A stretch of 64,000 nucleotides of DNA from Odiellus spinosus (Eukaryota; Arthropoda; Arachnida; Opiliones; Phalangiidae), in NCBI GenBank assembly GCA_963920705.1, contig OY987237.1, positions 13,980,601 through 14,044,600 of the forward strand. Direction: 5' to 3'. The notes beneath the pieces were generated by a model. That model saw nothing but the letters and a program-made list of their open reading frames with translations. It did not search any database and was not told the DNA's origin. The translations under genes were made by a program, and so were the position numbers. This document shows, one piece after another, positions 10,056 to 25,000 of the stretch (positions are counted from its first letter, which is position 1; each line of letters begins with the position of its first letter).

Positions 10056-13000
10056 CTTAAAAAAAAAAAAGTCGTTAAACATTAAACATTTGTGTACTGG
10101 TTGTTGAAATTCCAGTAAAATATCGCTATAAAGAAATTTTAGTTTGAAAAGAACCAATATCGTTTATAGTCGCAAGGCCTTGGCATTGGTTTGCAGACTA
10201 CACAGCGGACGACGAAGTGTTTAGTCAAGGTCACTGGTTATAAGGAAAACGGTAACTTTTTTCGTTCTAACCAGAGTTTGTCAGCTAATGCGTTTAATAA
10301 ATGTAATAGGTTGTAACGGACAACGTAACGAAAATTGTCTTTTTCAGGGAGGTCTTACATATTTTTGGATAATTCCAAAAAGTGATTTTTCGTTATAACT
10401 AAACTGTACCATATTGGCCAACGCTAGTTTCAATTCAAACTAACCTAAAAATTATCACTTACTTGTAAAGTTCCATTGCTTAGTTGCATAATAATAGCTC
10501 GTGATGTGCGAACCCATCGTTTCATGAAAGGAATCGTTCCTTTTCTTTTAACTAAATCAATTTGATGAAAATCGCCTCCCTATAAAGCGAATATCATTAA
10601 TTATTAATTAGTATAGTCAATCATTCATACAACATTGACTTACCTCGGTTAAATTTTCATCCATGTACTGCGTAAAATACTTGAGCAACGTGTACCTTTC
10701 GTTCAAGTGAGGAGGAATGGTAGAGACTGAGTGAATGTTGCATTTGGCTGATAGGTCATGGAATTCTATTCGCCTATTGAACGAAAACAATCAATGGTAG
10801 GTTTTAAGTACCTTAGAAATGTTTCGAATTCAATTACTTACGATCGGTCAGACGCGAGGCTAATTTTGGAAGTATCATTGAAGAGTACACCGACACTGTG
10901 GTCAGAGAGCTGAAACCCGAAACCGTACTTGTTCGAGTAGTCAATCCACTTCAAAACGAAGAGAGGAGGATTACTCGTTAATGGAGCGGGATTGTTTACC
11001 GAGTCTGATAAAATTGGGGAAAATAATAAGATTAGTAAAGTTCGTAAAAGCAATTAAAGGGAGCCCGAAGTAAAATTCAAAATTCCTATTTTGTGGATAA
11101 AACTGTAGTACTTCTGTATACTAAAAAGGTGAGATTTGATTGGATCGCGTGCCCTTCTCTCAAAATGAAATCGCGTTACTTAAAAGTACTTTTTTGAATA
11201 CCTTTTCATCAAAAAAACTAAAAATTAAGTTATCGCATTTTACTCTTCAGGCTCCCTTTAAGTTAATTAAATTTTAAAGGACTTACCGTCGGGCATACTA
11301 TCGATGGAAGACAGCACCATATGGTATAGAGCCGCCGTACTGCACCCTTTAATCTTTTTGGCTATAATGAAATGGAAAATACAATTGAATAAAACTAGAT
11401 ATGTCCTAAATTTAAAAGACTCAATATTAAAGACGAAAACGTACGTTTTTCGGGACACAGAACGCTGGTTAACTTTTGCTTGAGTGTGCTATGGAAGGTG
11501 GGCTCTTTCTTTAATTCACGTATTCTGGGCACATTTGGTTCGGCTGGTTTTGGCAGTGTGACCTTCGCGAGAAAACAAAAACAATAAATTTCACGGTCTC
11601 GCTGACATTTATTCTATTTTCTACGAACACTTCGTGATTGTCGAAACTTACTTTAGGAGGTTCTAGTTTGGGCTGAGCATTGACTCTGAGTGTTGACATA
11701 GAATGAGATATTTTCTTAATATCGTTGGTAAGAGGTTGATCGGGGTCGGTCGGTGATGACTTAGCCATGATATTTCCCAAGGGAAGTTTGGGAGCCGTCG
11801 AGCAACAGGAAGTATTGAGTGTTTTGGGCATGAAACCGGCGGTAAAAAACGAGTGTCGCATGATTTCGGTGATACTGGGACGGTCTAAAGGTTGGGCTTT
11901 GAGCATTTTCTCGATTAGGTCACGAGCGGGTTCCGTAATATTATGTGGGATGACGTAAGAGTTGCTAGTAATTCGCACGTACGTCTCGTTCAAGGTAGGC
12001 GTCTCGAAGGGAGGCATGCCTACCAACATGGCGTACATAATGCATCCTATCGACCAGATATCGGCCGCGAACCCGTGACCTTTCATGTTTAATACTTCGG
12101 GAGCTATATAATTTGGAGTTCCACAAACGGTTCTAAAGGGTCGAATCAATGGAACCATTTTAGTATATCAAAATTAAGATTGGTTAGTTATTAAATACTT
12201 ACACTTTCTTACTACCATCGCCGTTTAATTTGGTCGCGAGACCAAAATCTCCGATCTTGACCTCCATTTCTTCGGATAGGAACATATTTCCGAGTTTGAG
12301 GTCACGATGAATGACTCCTTGACTGTGAATGTACTTAACTCCTTCGCAAAGCTGATACATGTAATACCGCACTTCCGGCTCAGAAAGAATCTTACGGTTC
12401 TTCAGAACGTGAACCAAAGACTGTAAATAACAAAATATAAACGAATGAACGCGTGAAACCAAATCCCTAAACAAATATACGCGTAAATTAACCTTTAGGT
12501 TTTCAGCGCGTACAAATGGAGACTACCATTTAATCGCTTTGGTTTAGTTACTTAGAGATAAGGAGAGATTTAGAGTCCTACTTACTGAAACCCGAAATTG
12601 ATTCGGACTATATTTCACTCTTCAAGAGAAGTTTACAAAGAACTACTTGTTTAACATTACGTATAATTCCGCCTCAATAATTATCAATACTCTGTTCTTA
12701 AAACAAAATATAGAACTAATTGGCTTTCTTCGATCCTGAACCCATGAAAGAATATTCTTTAAGCCATTTGTTCCAGCTCTCGCACCATTTCGAGAAAATG
12801 TCCCTTGACACCTTCTACTGGATAATATTACCCTCCAAAGAGAGGTTGAAAAGGAAATTATAAAGACTGCGCTGATTTCCTTAAATGTTCTAAAAATAAC
12901 AAGCGATAAACTGGAAGTTATTAACACTAATTGTGACTAATTAAAACCAAACAATTTTGGTGGGAAAAAACTGATTCGTCATTAGACTTAAATAACGCGA

Positions 13001-16000
13001 TAAAATTTACATAATCCTTTTCACAATCCCTTTAAGAGGGAAAATGGCTGTCGTTAGTAGTTCGTCCGGTTTGATTCGATTAAGTATTGTTCGTGGCAGG
13101 AGAAAAAGCTCGCGAGCTTATTAGATTAAGAGATACACGCCATCCGGCTTTGTATCCGTTGCTTGAAATCATTCTAACGGATTACTAAGATTCTTGAGAA
13201 CTATACGTAGGGAAAATAAGCTAGGTATCTATATACCAACAGATATTCTAAATGGCTTTGTGCGTTAGCCAATAGCGACACCGAAAAGGAATTACTGACC
13301 CATCTGGAGCGATGCCATGGATTATAATGAAGCTTTCTATTTCGAATCACAAATAGGCCTTTCTGTAACATAATCTTGGAAGCGGATAAAATACCCGTTA
13401 AAAAGCACCCGTTTGTATTGAAGATGTCGCGTTTTTTCGAGGTTGGTTCAAAGTATAGGATAATCTATACTTTTTCCAGCCTTCAAACTAACAAGAAGAG
13501 CCGTTAAATAGAACCGTTTCTAAGGAAGATGTTGCCTTATTTTCAGGGTTGGGACGTATTCAGAATTTATATTATCATGTATTATACCTCTTTCTATTCC
13601 TATTCCTAAAGGCACAGGGTAAATATGGGTGAAAATACTATTTGCAAATATTCCTTAAGAGCCACCATTAAAAAAAAAAAAAAACGGCCGCGTATATCGA
13701 CTAAGAACATGGAAGAAATCGCTGGCTACATTTGAACAAAAAAAAAAACCGACATTTAGCTAGATTTTCCCCTTAGTTTCTGGTTCTTATCAGACTAAAA
13801 CCATCCTCAAATTGCGTAAAAGTTATCACCCCAAAAGTATACCTTAAAAGACGGTAGAATTGCTTATTATATCTTGCTTCTGGCTTTTTTCTTTAATTCT
13901 CTCGAGATTTCCTCCCTCGCCATGAAGTTTAATCCCTCAACCTTTCTCGCCTTTTCCCCCCAAAGCGGCTGTAAATCCACTTGTCAATATCTTTTTTACG
14001 CCTTTTCACTTTATCGGAAGAAATATAACGTTTGTTAACTACATTACCCTACAGCGGATTAATACGCGATGTTAAAATTAATAGGAAATGAAAATAGATC
14101 GGCTAATTTATCTCGACCCTAGACATCCGTATTTCTTTTCCCTTTTCACCGTTTCCTTTTTTGATTTGTGGTTTGTTTCGATCGACCCAAAATCTTATAC
14201 TATTAATCGATCGTGCTACTGGTTTCCAGGTTAATAAAACCTAAGACTATTAACACATGGACCAATAAGGCGAGTAAAACAAAAATGAAATGCTTAAAAC
14301 GAAGCTGCAACCGATTTTTCATGTTCGAAATAGTACCCCAAGCAAATCACGTTACTTTCTAAGAATCGGCAGACACGGACAAGGTTTTGTTAGTTACTGG
14401 TTTAGTCTGCGCCATTTGCTGCAGACAGACGTTACCCTTGTGTCCATGTGTTATTAGTCTTAGATAAACTGAGCTAAAGGTCGGAAGCTACAAAAACAAG
14501 AGATTTATCGAAAGCAAGTGATGGTTGGTGGTATAAAGGATACGAATCCCAACTCCGGAATTTTTCTAACTACGGGGGGTTGTTTACTTTTATGGAATAA
14601 ATAGTGATATACTTTTGTTATTACTGAGGGGATAGCGAGAGACTGACATTAACGGTAATGTTTTTCACTAGAAAAAAAGAACTAGTTAGTAATTCCGAAA
14701 ACTATATATACAGATACACTCCCCCATTCATGAGCTCTTTCCTAAGTCTACTTTAACTTCCAATTAGATTTGATGTCGTGAAACAATCCACCCAACGTTT
14801 TCTTTAGTTTGAAAACTTTTTGATAACCAAGGACCCTTAAGCGAGATTATTATCGGACAACATCAAAAGCAAGAAACAAAAAGGGATTCTTTCGGTCACG
14901 TACAAGTACTTAACTGCATAAACACAAGAGGAAAACGGCGTTTCAAAGGTATCAAAGGATTGAAGGCAAGATGAAAAGACCATAATTGTGTTTTATCTAA
15001 TTTACAAGGTTAAAAGAATTTCCTTGATAAAAATTTTATATTTTACATGACTACTCTTATTCGCAAGATGTTGGTAATTTGAAACACAGTCTAACAACCA
15101 GGGGTGAATATTTTTCTCACAATATGAGAATAAACTGAATCTTTACGCGAATATTTTCAGCTTAAAATAATTATTCAATTAACCCATCATAAACCTTTTC
15201 TTTGACCTGTACCGAAATCTTATATTTTCCTAACTTTTCTCTGTCCTTTTGGAATCCTGATTTTGGTTTTCTAGTCTTTATCAAACTCTGAACTTAAATG
15301 GGCCCTTTTTGCGTAGTAAAACATTTACAGGAAGTGTCTTTGTAATTATTAAACGCGAAACAACAAACCACAAGAACATGGCAGGTTACGTAGTAAAGAA
15401 ATTTCCAATGATGACGATTACATTTTCTTAAAACATTCCACTCTCCCTTAATTTTAAAGTTTAATGACGCCAAACTAAAATAATCAAGTAACAGGGAGAC
15501 ATGTACCGTATGATTTCCAACGTATCGTTTCTATCAATTTCGGGTTGGGAAAGACAATTTTTGAAAAATTTGATCTAGTACTTCAAACACGCCTAGCTGT
15601 GTTAATATTTGCAATTTGGAAGGAAAGGATTCATTGGCCGGATATCCGTTTTATAGGAGAGAACGCGTGGTCATGGGGTCAACAAAAGGGAACCCGGATG
15701 GTCTCAATATCCTTTATTTGTATTTCATAACAGATAAGTGCCAATTAAGTATATTTTTCTATTTTTAACTAAAATCAATAAATTTTCTCTGGAGGTTAAA
15801 GGGTCACTGACAGAAAAATAATATTGACATCTGGATGACGTCATTAGGAAATCTCGATAACAATGCTTGTTAGAGTTCTACAAGCCTAAAACCATATGGA
15901 AACAGCCGTACCGAAATGGTACGCGTTTAGCCTAAATAAAATTTAAAAATCCACGTTAGTGGCGGTCGCGAGCTGATTGTGACTTCATTAGGGATATACC

Positions 16001-19000
16001 GCAAGTTTTGATTAATTATAATATCATAAATATATAATTTAAATGTGAATACATTAATCTTGGAGTTCCTAGCCTTAAATTTAACAAAGTGTACAAGAAA
16101 TTTTGGTGCATACAGTTTAATACAAATTTAGACTTCTTATGATGAGTATTTACTATTAATTGGTTACGATTGAAAGCATTTTTAACCAGTAATTTTAACT
16201 ATATTCAGAAGCCGATGAAACCCTCCTTTGAAGTCTACTACTCCAATGTTCCATATAGCGCTCCTCTCTGTATGATTAAAATTCACAATTTTACGAGTTA
16301 GAAGGGGTCCTACTTCATCCCCCTGTCTACGGAAAATTGGAAATTCTCTCTCTCCACAAACGACGACGTTTCTTGGACGAACTCCAAGGCTGCTAGAGAT
16401 ATTCGCTCGACGAACTCCCGCTCCGAAAATATCTACCGTTAGGAGGCGTACGAATCGCGCTTTTTGAAACTAACCCATACAGAGAGGGGTAGACAAGACC
16501 CGGGAATAATAGACTTCAAAGGAGGGTTTCATCGGCTTCTGCTATATTGTATTGACCCCTCAAAATCAACCATTTAAATATAGAAGAGTACTCACTTTTC
16601 TGGGGCAGTATTCGAGCATAATGTAGACATTTTCCTCGTCTTGGAAGAAATGATGAAAACGAACGACATTTCGATGCTGCAAGCTCTTGTGCAAGTCAAT
16701 CTCGCGAGCAATCTAAATAAAAAAAAAAAAAAAAAAATTAAGTAGGTATGACAGCCAAATAACGCTTTTACAATTCAACAGCGAACAAGTAAGGTATTTG
16801 GTTTTCGTCTCAGCATATAATAATTTATAGCAGTGTAACGTGGTATTTGATGGAAACTATTTTTGTCCAAGATAAGTGTGAACTAGCGAGATCTAACGCG
16901 GATTAATACAAAATGTTAGTTTCTTTCAAAAATCAAAGACTGTGTCGACATTTCTCGCAAAAAACGGTTGTTGCGTATTTCTGCTTAAAAAGTCAAAATG
17001 GAAAATTTTGGGAGATCCAATTAGGTTAAAATGGAATTGTTTGCTTGAAAAGTCGATTTTAAACCATGAATTAAACATGTTTGAACATTCTAAACGATTT
17101 GAAAAAGCGGTGTGAACCTAGCTTAAGGGATGACTTGGCTTTTACGAGCTGAAAATTTCGATTGACTCCTGAAAATATGTTCTCTCTCTAGAAGAACCAA
17201 AAAAAAAAAAAAAAGGTTTAAGCGAACTGATATGGTTATACGCGAATCACTCCAGGGTAGTTGACAAGCCGAATATTTGACGGGTTCTTGACACCATCTG
17301 GATTAAGCTGGATATCGATTTAGGTGTAAAGTGACGTTTATTCCAATCTCAAATACCACTCACTATCCCGTATCTAAAACCATATATATTCAAGGTATAC
17401 GAACAGGCCTACATAAAGCACCATTTTTCTTATAACAAGAGTGAAAAAAGAATTTCAAAGGATCATAGATTTTGATAAAAATCCACCTTTCAAAAGAGAT
17501 TTGTGTAACCTAGAACCACTCTACTTAAATACTTCTACGAGTTATATACTTATGTTTGCAAAATACCTCCTACTAGAAGGTGTAAGAGTGAGAGAATTGA
17601 CGTCATATCTTGCACGAACTCAGACCTTTAATTTTGAATTATAAAATATTTTGATGAACACTGTAAACCATCACAGACCATATTAACTACACCACAGGCG
17701 CCACTGGTCATAATATAACATTTACTACTATAATCTATATGAATCATCTCCGGTAATAAATATAGACACCGTGTATATCACGAAACATGTCCGTACACCA
17801 ATTTTTCGCACCATAATGGATTTCAAGCCGAAATGATCTAATCCCCAGGTTAAACCCCAAAGCTTATTACTTACTACAAATTAGGCTTAACACCCGTTCG
17901 GTTCGCGTGTATCTGAAAAATAAACTGGGTTGTAAAACGGGGAGGTTCGTGCCAATTTAATTAATAGCATTTTTACTGCGCGAACTAAAAACTAGTGAGC
18001 CGTAGCGAGGGAAAAAAGACGCGCCTCCAAGCCCCGATGTATAATGTCATCATTGCTCCATTAAACCAAGATCATCATACACGATATAATAATCAATTAA
18101 CTAAAGGCAAGGGAAGAAGGTTAAGCAATATAGTAGTAGGGTTAGATATACAGAACCGCTAGGTTACAATTGCATTACTTCACTCAACTTGGATAGTTCT
18201 TACATAATGTCGGACACATTAAGATCGTCATCGTTCCATCGATACAATTTTTATTTTTTTTTATTTTTTAAAGGGACTGTGAATTATCCAATCCGAAGGT
18301 ATGACACCAGTAATCGTTCATTAATGGACTAATTAAAGCTTAGATTGCCTTTTTTAAATTTTAGCTTAGCTAAGCCTTATGCGCAGGATTAAAAACTATG
18401 GTCACCTATCTTAATAATTAATATAAAGCTGAATAACAAACTCTGGCGTTCATAAGCTTCCTCTAACGGCAAATAGTGCTGGAAAAGTTGCTAATTTTGA
18501 CCGAATTGTTTGTCGTTAGAGGACTTTTATGAAAACCAGGTTTATCTTTATTTTTATCTATAAAGATAGGTGTGCCCTACTAATCCTAGAAACGTCTGTA
18601 AAAAAAGTGTCTAAATTTTTCTTATTTACCAAGATTTTATCGACTACAACGGTTCATAGACGTTATGAATTATTTTTAACCATGTAACGATAACCTCTCG
18701 ATTATGAGTTTAGAGGAGATATGGCGAACTAATTTTGGACCTAATTTTGAGAAATATAAGTTCCCTTTTCAGTTTCACTTTGCTTTACGATCTAGCAAAC
18801 TATTAACAGCCGCAAAAGGGAGAGAATTACACGCGTCCAGTGTTAAATTGAAGATGATTCAGAAGATAAGAGTGTATAGAGAAGAGACCGTCTCATTTAA
18901 CAGGAGGCGCGATATGGCGGGGGCACCATCTTTCGATCGGATGTCCAAAAAACCTAAATTACCCTTGATTACAACCGGAGGACGGGCAGCGTACCGAATA

Positions 19001-22000
19001 TTACAAGAATGAGTCAGTTTTACGATCAGATAAGGATACAGAGGTCGGATGAACAAGTATTTACAAGCGATCACCAACGCGGTGAGGTAATCTAATATGA
19101 CGTAATCGAGCTCGCGTTACGCTGCTGATAATGAGAAACGGAACCCTGCGGTATCATCAAATAATCATCGACAGTAAATTTAATACAAAAAACTATCATT
19201 AAAGGGAGAATGCAACCTAAAACTTCGATTCCTTATCGTTTAAATGGGCCTAATCCAACACTAAAATTAAACTAGAAATCAATTTAAAACTTACACGAAA
19301 AATAGGCTTAGTTGGATTCATGTTAATTCTGAATTTATTTACATTGAAGAGTCATCGACCAATGAGGAAAGACCCGTCGGTAAGGCGAGATCTCCACGAG
19401 ACTTCCAAGAACATTCCATTGGTCGCTGACTCTTCAACGCGAAGAAATTATTTTCCCGGAAAATTCAAAATTTATTTCTAGTTTAGTATTTGTTTGTAAA
19501 TATTTTTAATGATAAATTTTTTGGATAAAGTGACGCCTGTGTTTCAGCCTTGAAAATGACATAATTCACGTTATAAAACAGGTTTTGGTATGTATATTTA
19601 GGTATTTTCAAGGTTGAAACTCAACATATATTATCTACAAAAATATATCCAAGAGGAAAAACCCATTAGCCCACTGATCGACCATCAACTTATCTGATGT
19701 AACCAGAATCATGGAGTGACAAATATAGACTTACATATTTTTTTGATATAGTTCACACCCCCGCCCCTAACAAAAAGAAAAAAAACTTCGCTGAAAAAAA
19801 GTGATGCTAATGATAGTTAGAAGTTTTTCGGTTACGAAACCTAGTGCGGTTATGACCCAAATGATCGAATATCCACCCACTTGGAGCTAATATATCTCTG
19901 ATCGTCGCGACCACCAAAATATTTCTTTTGTTTGAAATATGATATTTTTCGTTCCATGCATGGCCATTGGCCGCAAACCCCCAAAAAATGGGTATATATA
20001 AACAAAAAAACAATATATATATGGCTATTATATATCTTCGATGTTATCGTAGCTAGAGATAGATTCATTTTGAAATAACAACACATAGAAGCCAAGATTG
20101 GTTTTGAAGAGAGCAGCCATTGGGTGCCTTTTCAACCTGATTCGCCAAAACTATTTGATGTTCTTGACGCAAAAATATATCATCTAAATCTTTCCTATGG
20201 GTATAATGTTTTAGGTTTATACAGAAGCCGATGAAACCCTCCTTTGAAGTCTACTACTCCAATGTTCCATATAGCGCTCCTCTCTGTATGGGTAAAATTC
20301 ACAATTTTTCGAGTTAGAAGGGGTCCTACTTCATCCCCCCTGTCTACGGAAAATTGGAAATTCTCTCTCTCCACAAACGACGACGTTTTTTGGACGAACT
20401 CCGAGGCTGCTAGAGATATTCGCTCGACGAGCTCCCGCTCAGAAAACATCTACCGTTAGGAGGCGTACGAATCGCGCCTTTTGAGAATAACCCATACAGA
20501 GAGGGGTAGACAAGACCCGGGAGTAACAGACTTCAAAGGAGGGTTTCATCGGCTTCTGGTTTATATGATATTTATCTATGGGCCTAAAAATAAACTATAT
20601 ATAGAGCTATATTTTAAAAACTACTACTTTTTCTTATGTTATAGTTTATACGGACGTATCCCTACGCCGTATCTTAAAAAACGTGATGACATTGAAAGTA
20701 GTTTGTTTTTTCGGGTAATTTTTCTTAAAGGTAGAATTTAGTAGAGTGCTGTCCCAATTCACTCTAGAAACTAAAGTTGTAAATTTATGGGGTATAGTTT
20801 AGTTTTGATCTTAAAAAACTATACGGGTATATACTGTCAACTTTATGTAAAGCCCCACTAATACTAAAACTGTGTGGTTTTTTCTTGAATTTGCACGTAG
20901 ATGGAATTTAAACTGTACGAATTTTGTATATATATTATTTTCTTAAATATTCTTAAGTGGAAAGTTTGAAAAAACTCTTGGGTCGATAAGATTTTATTTA
21001 GTTTTAAAATAGATCTAAACAATATGGAGATAAGATAAAACTTGAAAGACTGAAGACCTGGTGGCCAGGTAAGTGGTTTTGTTACGTATATTTGCCACTG
21101 TTTGCCGTTAGAGGACGCTTATGAACGGTATAATCAGAGGTATATAATAACCCCCTTCGGGGGGAAGTATGAAAGCCCCTTTACTACCAATGCTAAAAAT
21201 CACGAACAACAAGAGCCCGCTGCTGACTATCTAGGCCACTAGCTCGCGCTGGACTTCTCAATGTCGCTACTCTAGTAAATGGTCTTTGTATAAACAAGAC
21301 GGCTCGATTTGTGTTTAGAACTTCCTGTCTCGGGAGTCAGGCTGTCTGTTAAAATGGAGTCGAAGGTTGACTTCGGCTCGCGAGTTCCGGAAGTGCGCGT
21401 AGGGAAAATTTAGTGAGGTTCAAAATGGTGTAACTATTTTTTTGGGAGTAAAGCGGTGTGTCGATCCGCCGCGATTTACGCCGGGCACTCGTTGTTCGTC
21501 GATTTTGCCTACCTTTCATACTTCCCCCCGAAGGGTGTTATTATATACCTCTGGTATAGTTCATCATTATCTATTAAAATAGGGGCCCCTTAATTGTTAA
21601 AAATTCTAGATTTAATATACAACATTGTAGTTTCAATGTTGAATAGTTTTAATAATATTTCCTTGCGCTACTAATATTCAGCATCATTTTGAAGAATATC
21701 ATAAAGAACTATCATTTTTAAATCTTATAATGCTCTTAAATAGAATAGTATCGAATACAACAAAAGTGGCTAAAGTTTTGCGTTCGAAATATATATTTAA
21801 ATTAGCATAAGTAACGCGAAAAAGCGTTAAAATAAGAAGGCAAACTAACGGGTTAAAATATAGAAAACTTTCGCGCTGTTTTACATAAAGCAATGAAAAT
21901 TTCAATGTCTCTCCCATTTGCAAAGCAAAAAAAATGGAGAAATAAGACAACTATTTGACGAATTTCACGCAATGAAGTTACTCGAAATATGACGAGTGAA

Positions 22001-25000
22001 ATTCTTTACCAGGATATCTTTTTCTTATTATTTCAAATATGTTAAACAATCTGTAAATGTCGAGTTTTGGGGAGGAGAAATCCCTTAGCGGAAAAAAAAA
22101 TGAAGCTTGGATGCTTTTTTTAGCACCGCGGTTTGTTGGAATACAAAATTTGAATTGCAAATAAGTCGCGGTTGCCTGAAGATGAGCTTCCTAAGAATAC
22201 AAGATAAGAATACAACACATTCAAAGTAGGGATAGTCATTAATATCGATTAGAAATAGATTGGAGTTAGGTTTGAGTCTGGTACACACTCCGCGTGAGTC
22301 AAAGATTTCAATAGGTTTGAAACTAAAATTTACAACCAGCTGTCGTTAACTAATATATACGTAAAATTTAAATCTAGATAGGAAAGCATTAAAAATTCAG
22401 AGTGGAATATCAAATACGATCTAATCCATGTATAAATTTCATTAAATAAAAATAAACACTTCATTTTATTTAGATTTACACAGTATATGAGATTTGGGGC
22501 AGCCTAGCCTAGTTCTAGTCGAAATCTCTTACTCGAATGAATTCTAATACGTACGCGAAGTAACTAGGAATGAATAAAAAACGGGGAGAAACTACATGAA
22601 AATAATCTTCAATTGTATAAACTGTATTCTACATTCCTCCGCGAATATCAAAACTAATGGTATTAATGGTAATAGAGGCACATTACATCCCTTCTGAGTA
22701 TCGAACCGAGACGTGGACACGTTAGATGGGTTATTTCGGTTTAATAGCAAAAATAGCAGAAGCCAGGCGAAAAATATAACCAAAAGCCAATCAATTTATT
22801 CCTTAAAAGTGAACAACGCCCTGTAGTTTAAAATTATTAGAAATGGTCCAGGTAAACGTACAGGCAGATTCTGATTCAAGACACTCTAGCGGCCACAGTC
22901 GCCGTGTAAATAGTGAAATCGGAAGCGCCACTCTTTGGAGAAATTCCGGAGCTGGGGGTAACAATATAGCCAAGCGCGGCCCGCCTAAATTTCGTCTCTC
23001 TCTCCCGTCTAAAAATATCGAGGAAGAGTCCAAATCACTCGAGCCAGAGAGGGGTGATGACTTTTTTTGCCTATTTTTAAGTGATAGGCTATGAAGTAAA
23101 ACTCGGCCTTTGTTGGTAGTATCAGAAGCCGATGAAACCCTCCTTTGAAGTCTACTACTCTAAAGTTCCATATAGCGCGCCTCTCTGTATGGGTAAAATT
23201 CACAATTTTACGAGATCGGAGGGGTCCTACTTCATACCCCCTGTCTACGGAAAATTGGAAATTCTCTCTCTCCACAAACGACGACGTTTTTTTGACGAAC
23301 TCCGAGGCTGCTAGAGATATTCGCTCGACGAACTCCCGCTCCGAAAATATCTACCGTTAGGAGGCGTACGAATCGCGCTTTTTGAAACTAACCCATACAG
23401 AGAGGGGTAGACAAGACCAGGGAGTAATAGACTTCAAAGGAGGGTTTCATCGGCTTCTGGTAGTATTGATATAAGGGGCGTTGCTTACTTTAAATGTAAT
23501 AAAGTGATACACTTTTGATATTACGAACAGAAGTATTTTTCCGGGAGAACGGAAATAAGAGTTATAAGGAATTCCGGTGGTGACACCGTGACGAATTTTA
23601 TTTCATGCAAAACTAAACATCCCTTCAATGCGTCGGAGACTCGAGGGAACTAAAATATTAGCGTGGCTTCTTCGGAAGTAGATTCGCTGCCGCATGGTTC
23701 CACTCAATTGTTACACCCTAACACGGTCTACAGACTAACGCCAGCAAAGATAGTTCGAGGTCTATATCAGTCGCGTGGGGAGATAGGGATCGTTAAGATA
23801 CCAATTAGAAAGAGACACGCAAAGACTTCGAGTCAAGCAATAAATTAGGAACAATTCTTGTTGAATTTTTAAGTGTATTCAGTCTTCGCTAATAATTGAA
23901 CACATTTTTTTTTATTTTTAGTTAATTTTAACGGGACTAAACTTTATTACCATGATGATTAACTTTAAATGTTGTTAATTAATTTACGAAACTGTTAGTT
24001 CATGATTAAAGGGAAGCTAAAATTGTAACAGCTTTTTAATTTATTTTCAGATTCTGCACGTAAAATTATGAAATGAATATTCGGGCCTGCAATCATATTT
24101 CAATCTTAAACAGCGCTATCGCGATTGAGTTTCTTAACCACGTCGCCAGAGGGCGAAAGCTTCGCCGTCAGAATATATATAAAGCTAAATCTCTGGTGTA
24201 GGGTACATCTTTTGTTCGTTTGATTTAACACTTAACTAACATTCAAGCTTAACCAAAAACTTCTAGAAATTAAACACCAAAAACGCGTCGAACAATTTTT
24301 AAAAAATCATGAATAAATATTCTTATTTATTTTCCCTTTATAAACTATCTTTATTAACCATGAAAAAAAAAGCTCCAAGATAAGCTACTGAACTCCAGAT
24401 AATTAATAAAAATCTCTTTATTTAATCCCACTTGGTTTAAAATCCAAACCCACTCTTTTTCAAAGTGACAAATAGGAGCACCTGCAATCAACTTTCTTTT
24501 AAAAAGATAAAAACAGCCTCAAAGAATCGCGACTTTCAAAACTCTCAAACATTTATCTTCAAGAAGCTATATTAACTCCCTGAAGACAAAGAAAGTAGGA
24601 GTAAACTACTAAAAACAAAAGGAAAAAATCCTAGCCAAAATATTTTCTTTGTAGAAAGATTTTAAACTAGGAAAACCCAAAAAAAAAGCTAGATAAAACG
24701 TTTCAAGTGGATTTAGGGTTACGTTTTTCGGCATTCAAAATAATCCTATCCGATATCGCCTTCAGAAGGGGTCCCCTTCATAGCATTATATAGGCACTTA
24801 CAGTCTTATATTGGGCAAAATTATCCATTGGCGCCGATAAAGGGAAGGTGTGAATGTATTTAACGTTCACAAAATTCCGTACGCATATTTAACACCGATT
24901 TATAGAAATATTTATAATTTGTTGAATTTAGGGATATAGTAGAGAAAATTAGTTACGGTCATTTTTGGATTTTTTTCTCGATTTCTATGAGTGGCGGAAT

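Noticed and set aside
12643-12927. 94-codon minus-strand open frame next to Polo exons
   Set aside because: It lies inside the Polo intron, does not continue the kinase, and has no family resemblance.
18704-19012. 102-codon plus-strand open frame
   Set aside because: No recognisable domain and no splice or expression evidence; plausible by chance in a window this size.
22803-23094. Opposed open frames in a GC-richer patch
   Set aside because: Neither strand shows a domain, and mutual overlap argues against both being real; could be a regulatory patch but nothing supports it.
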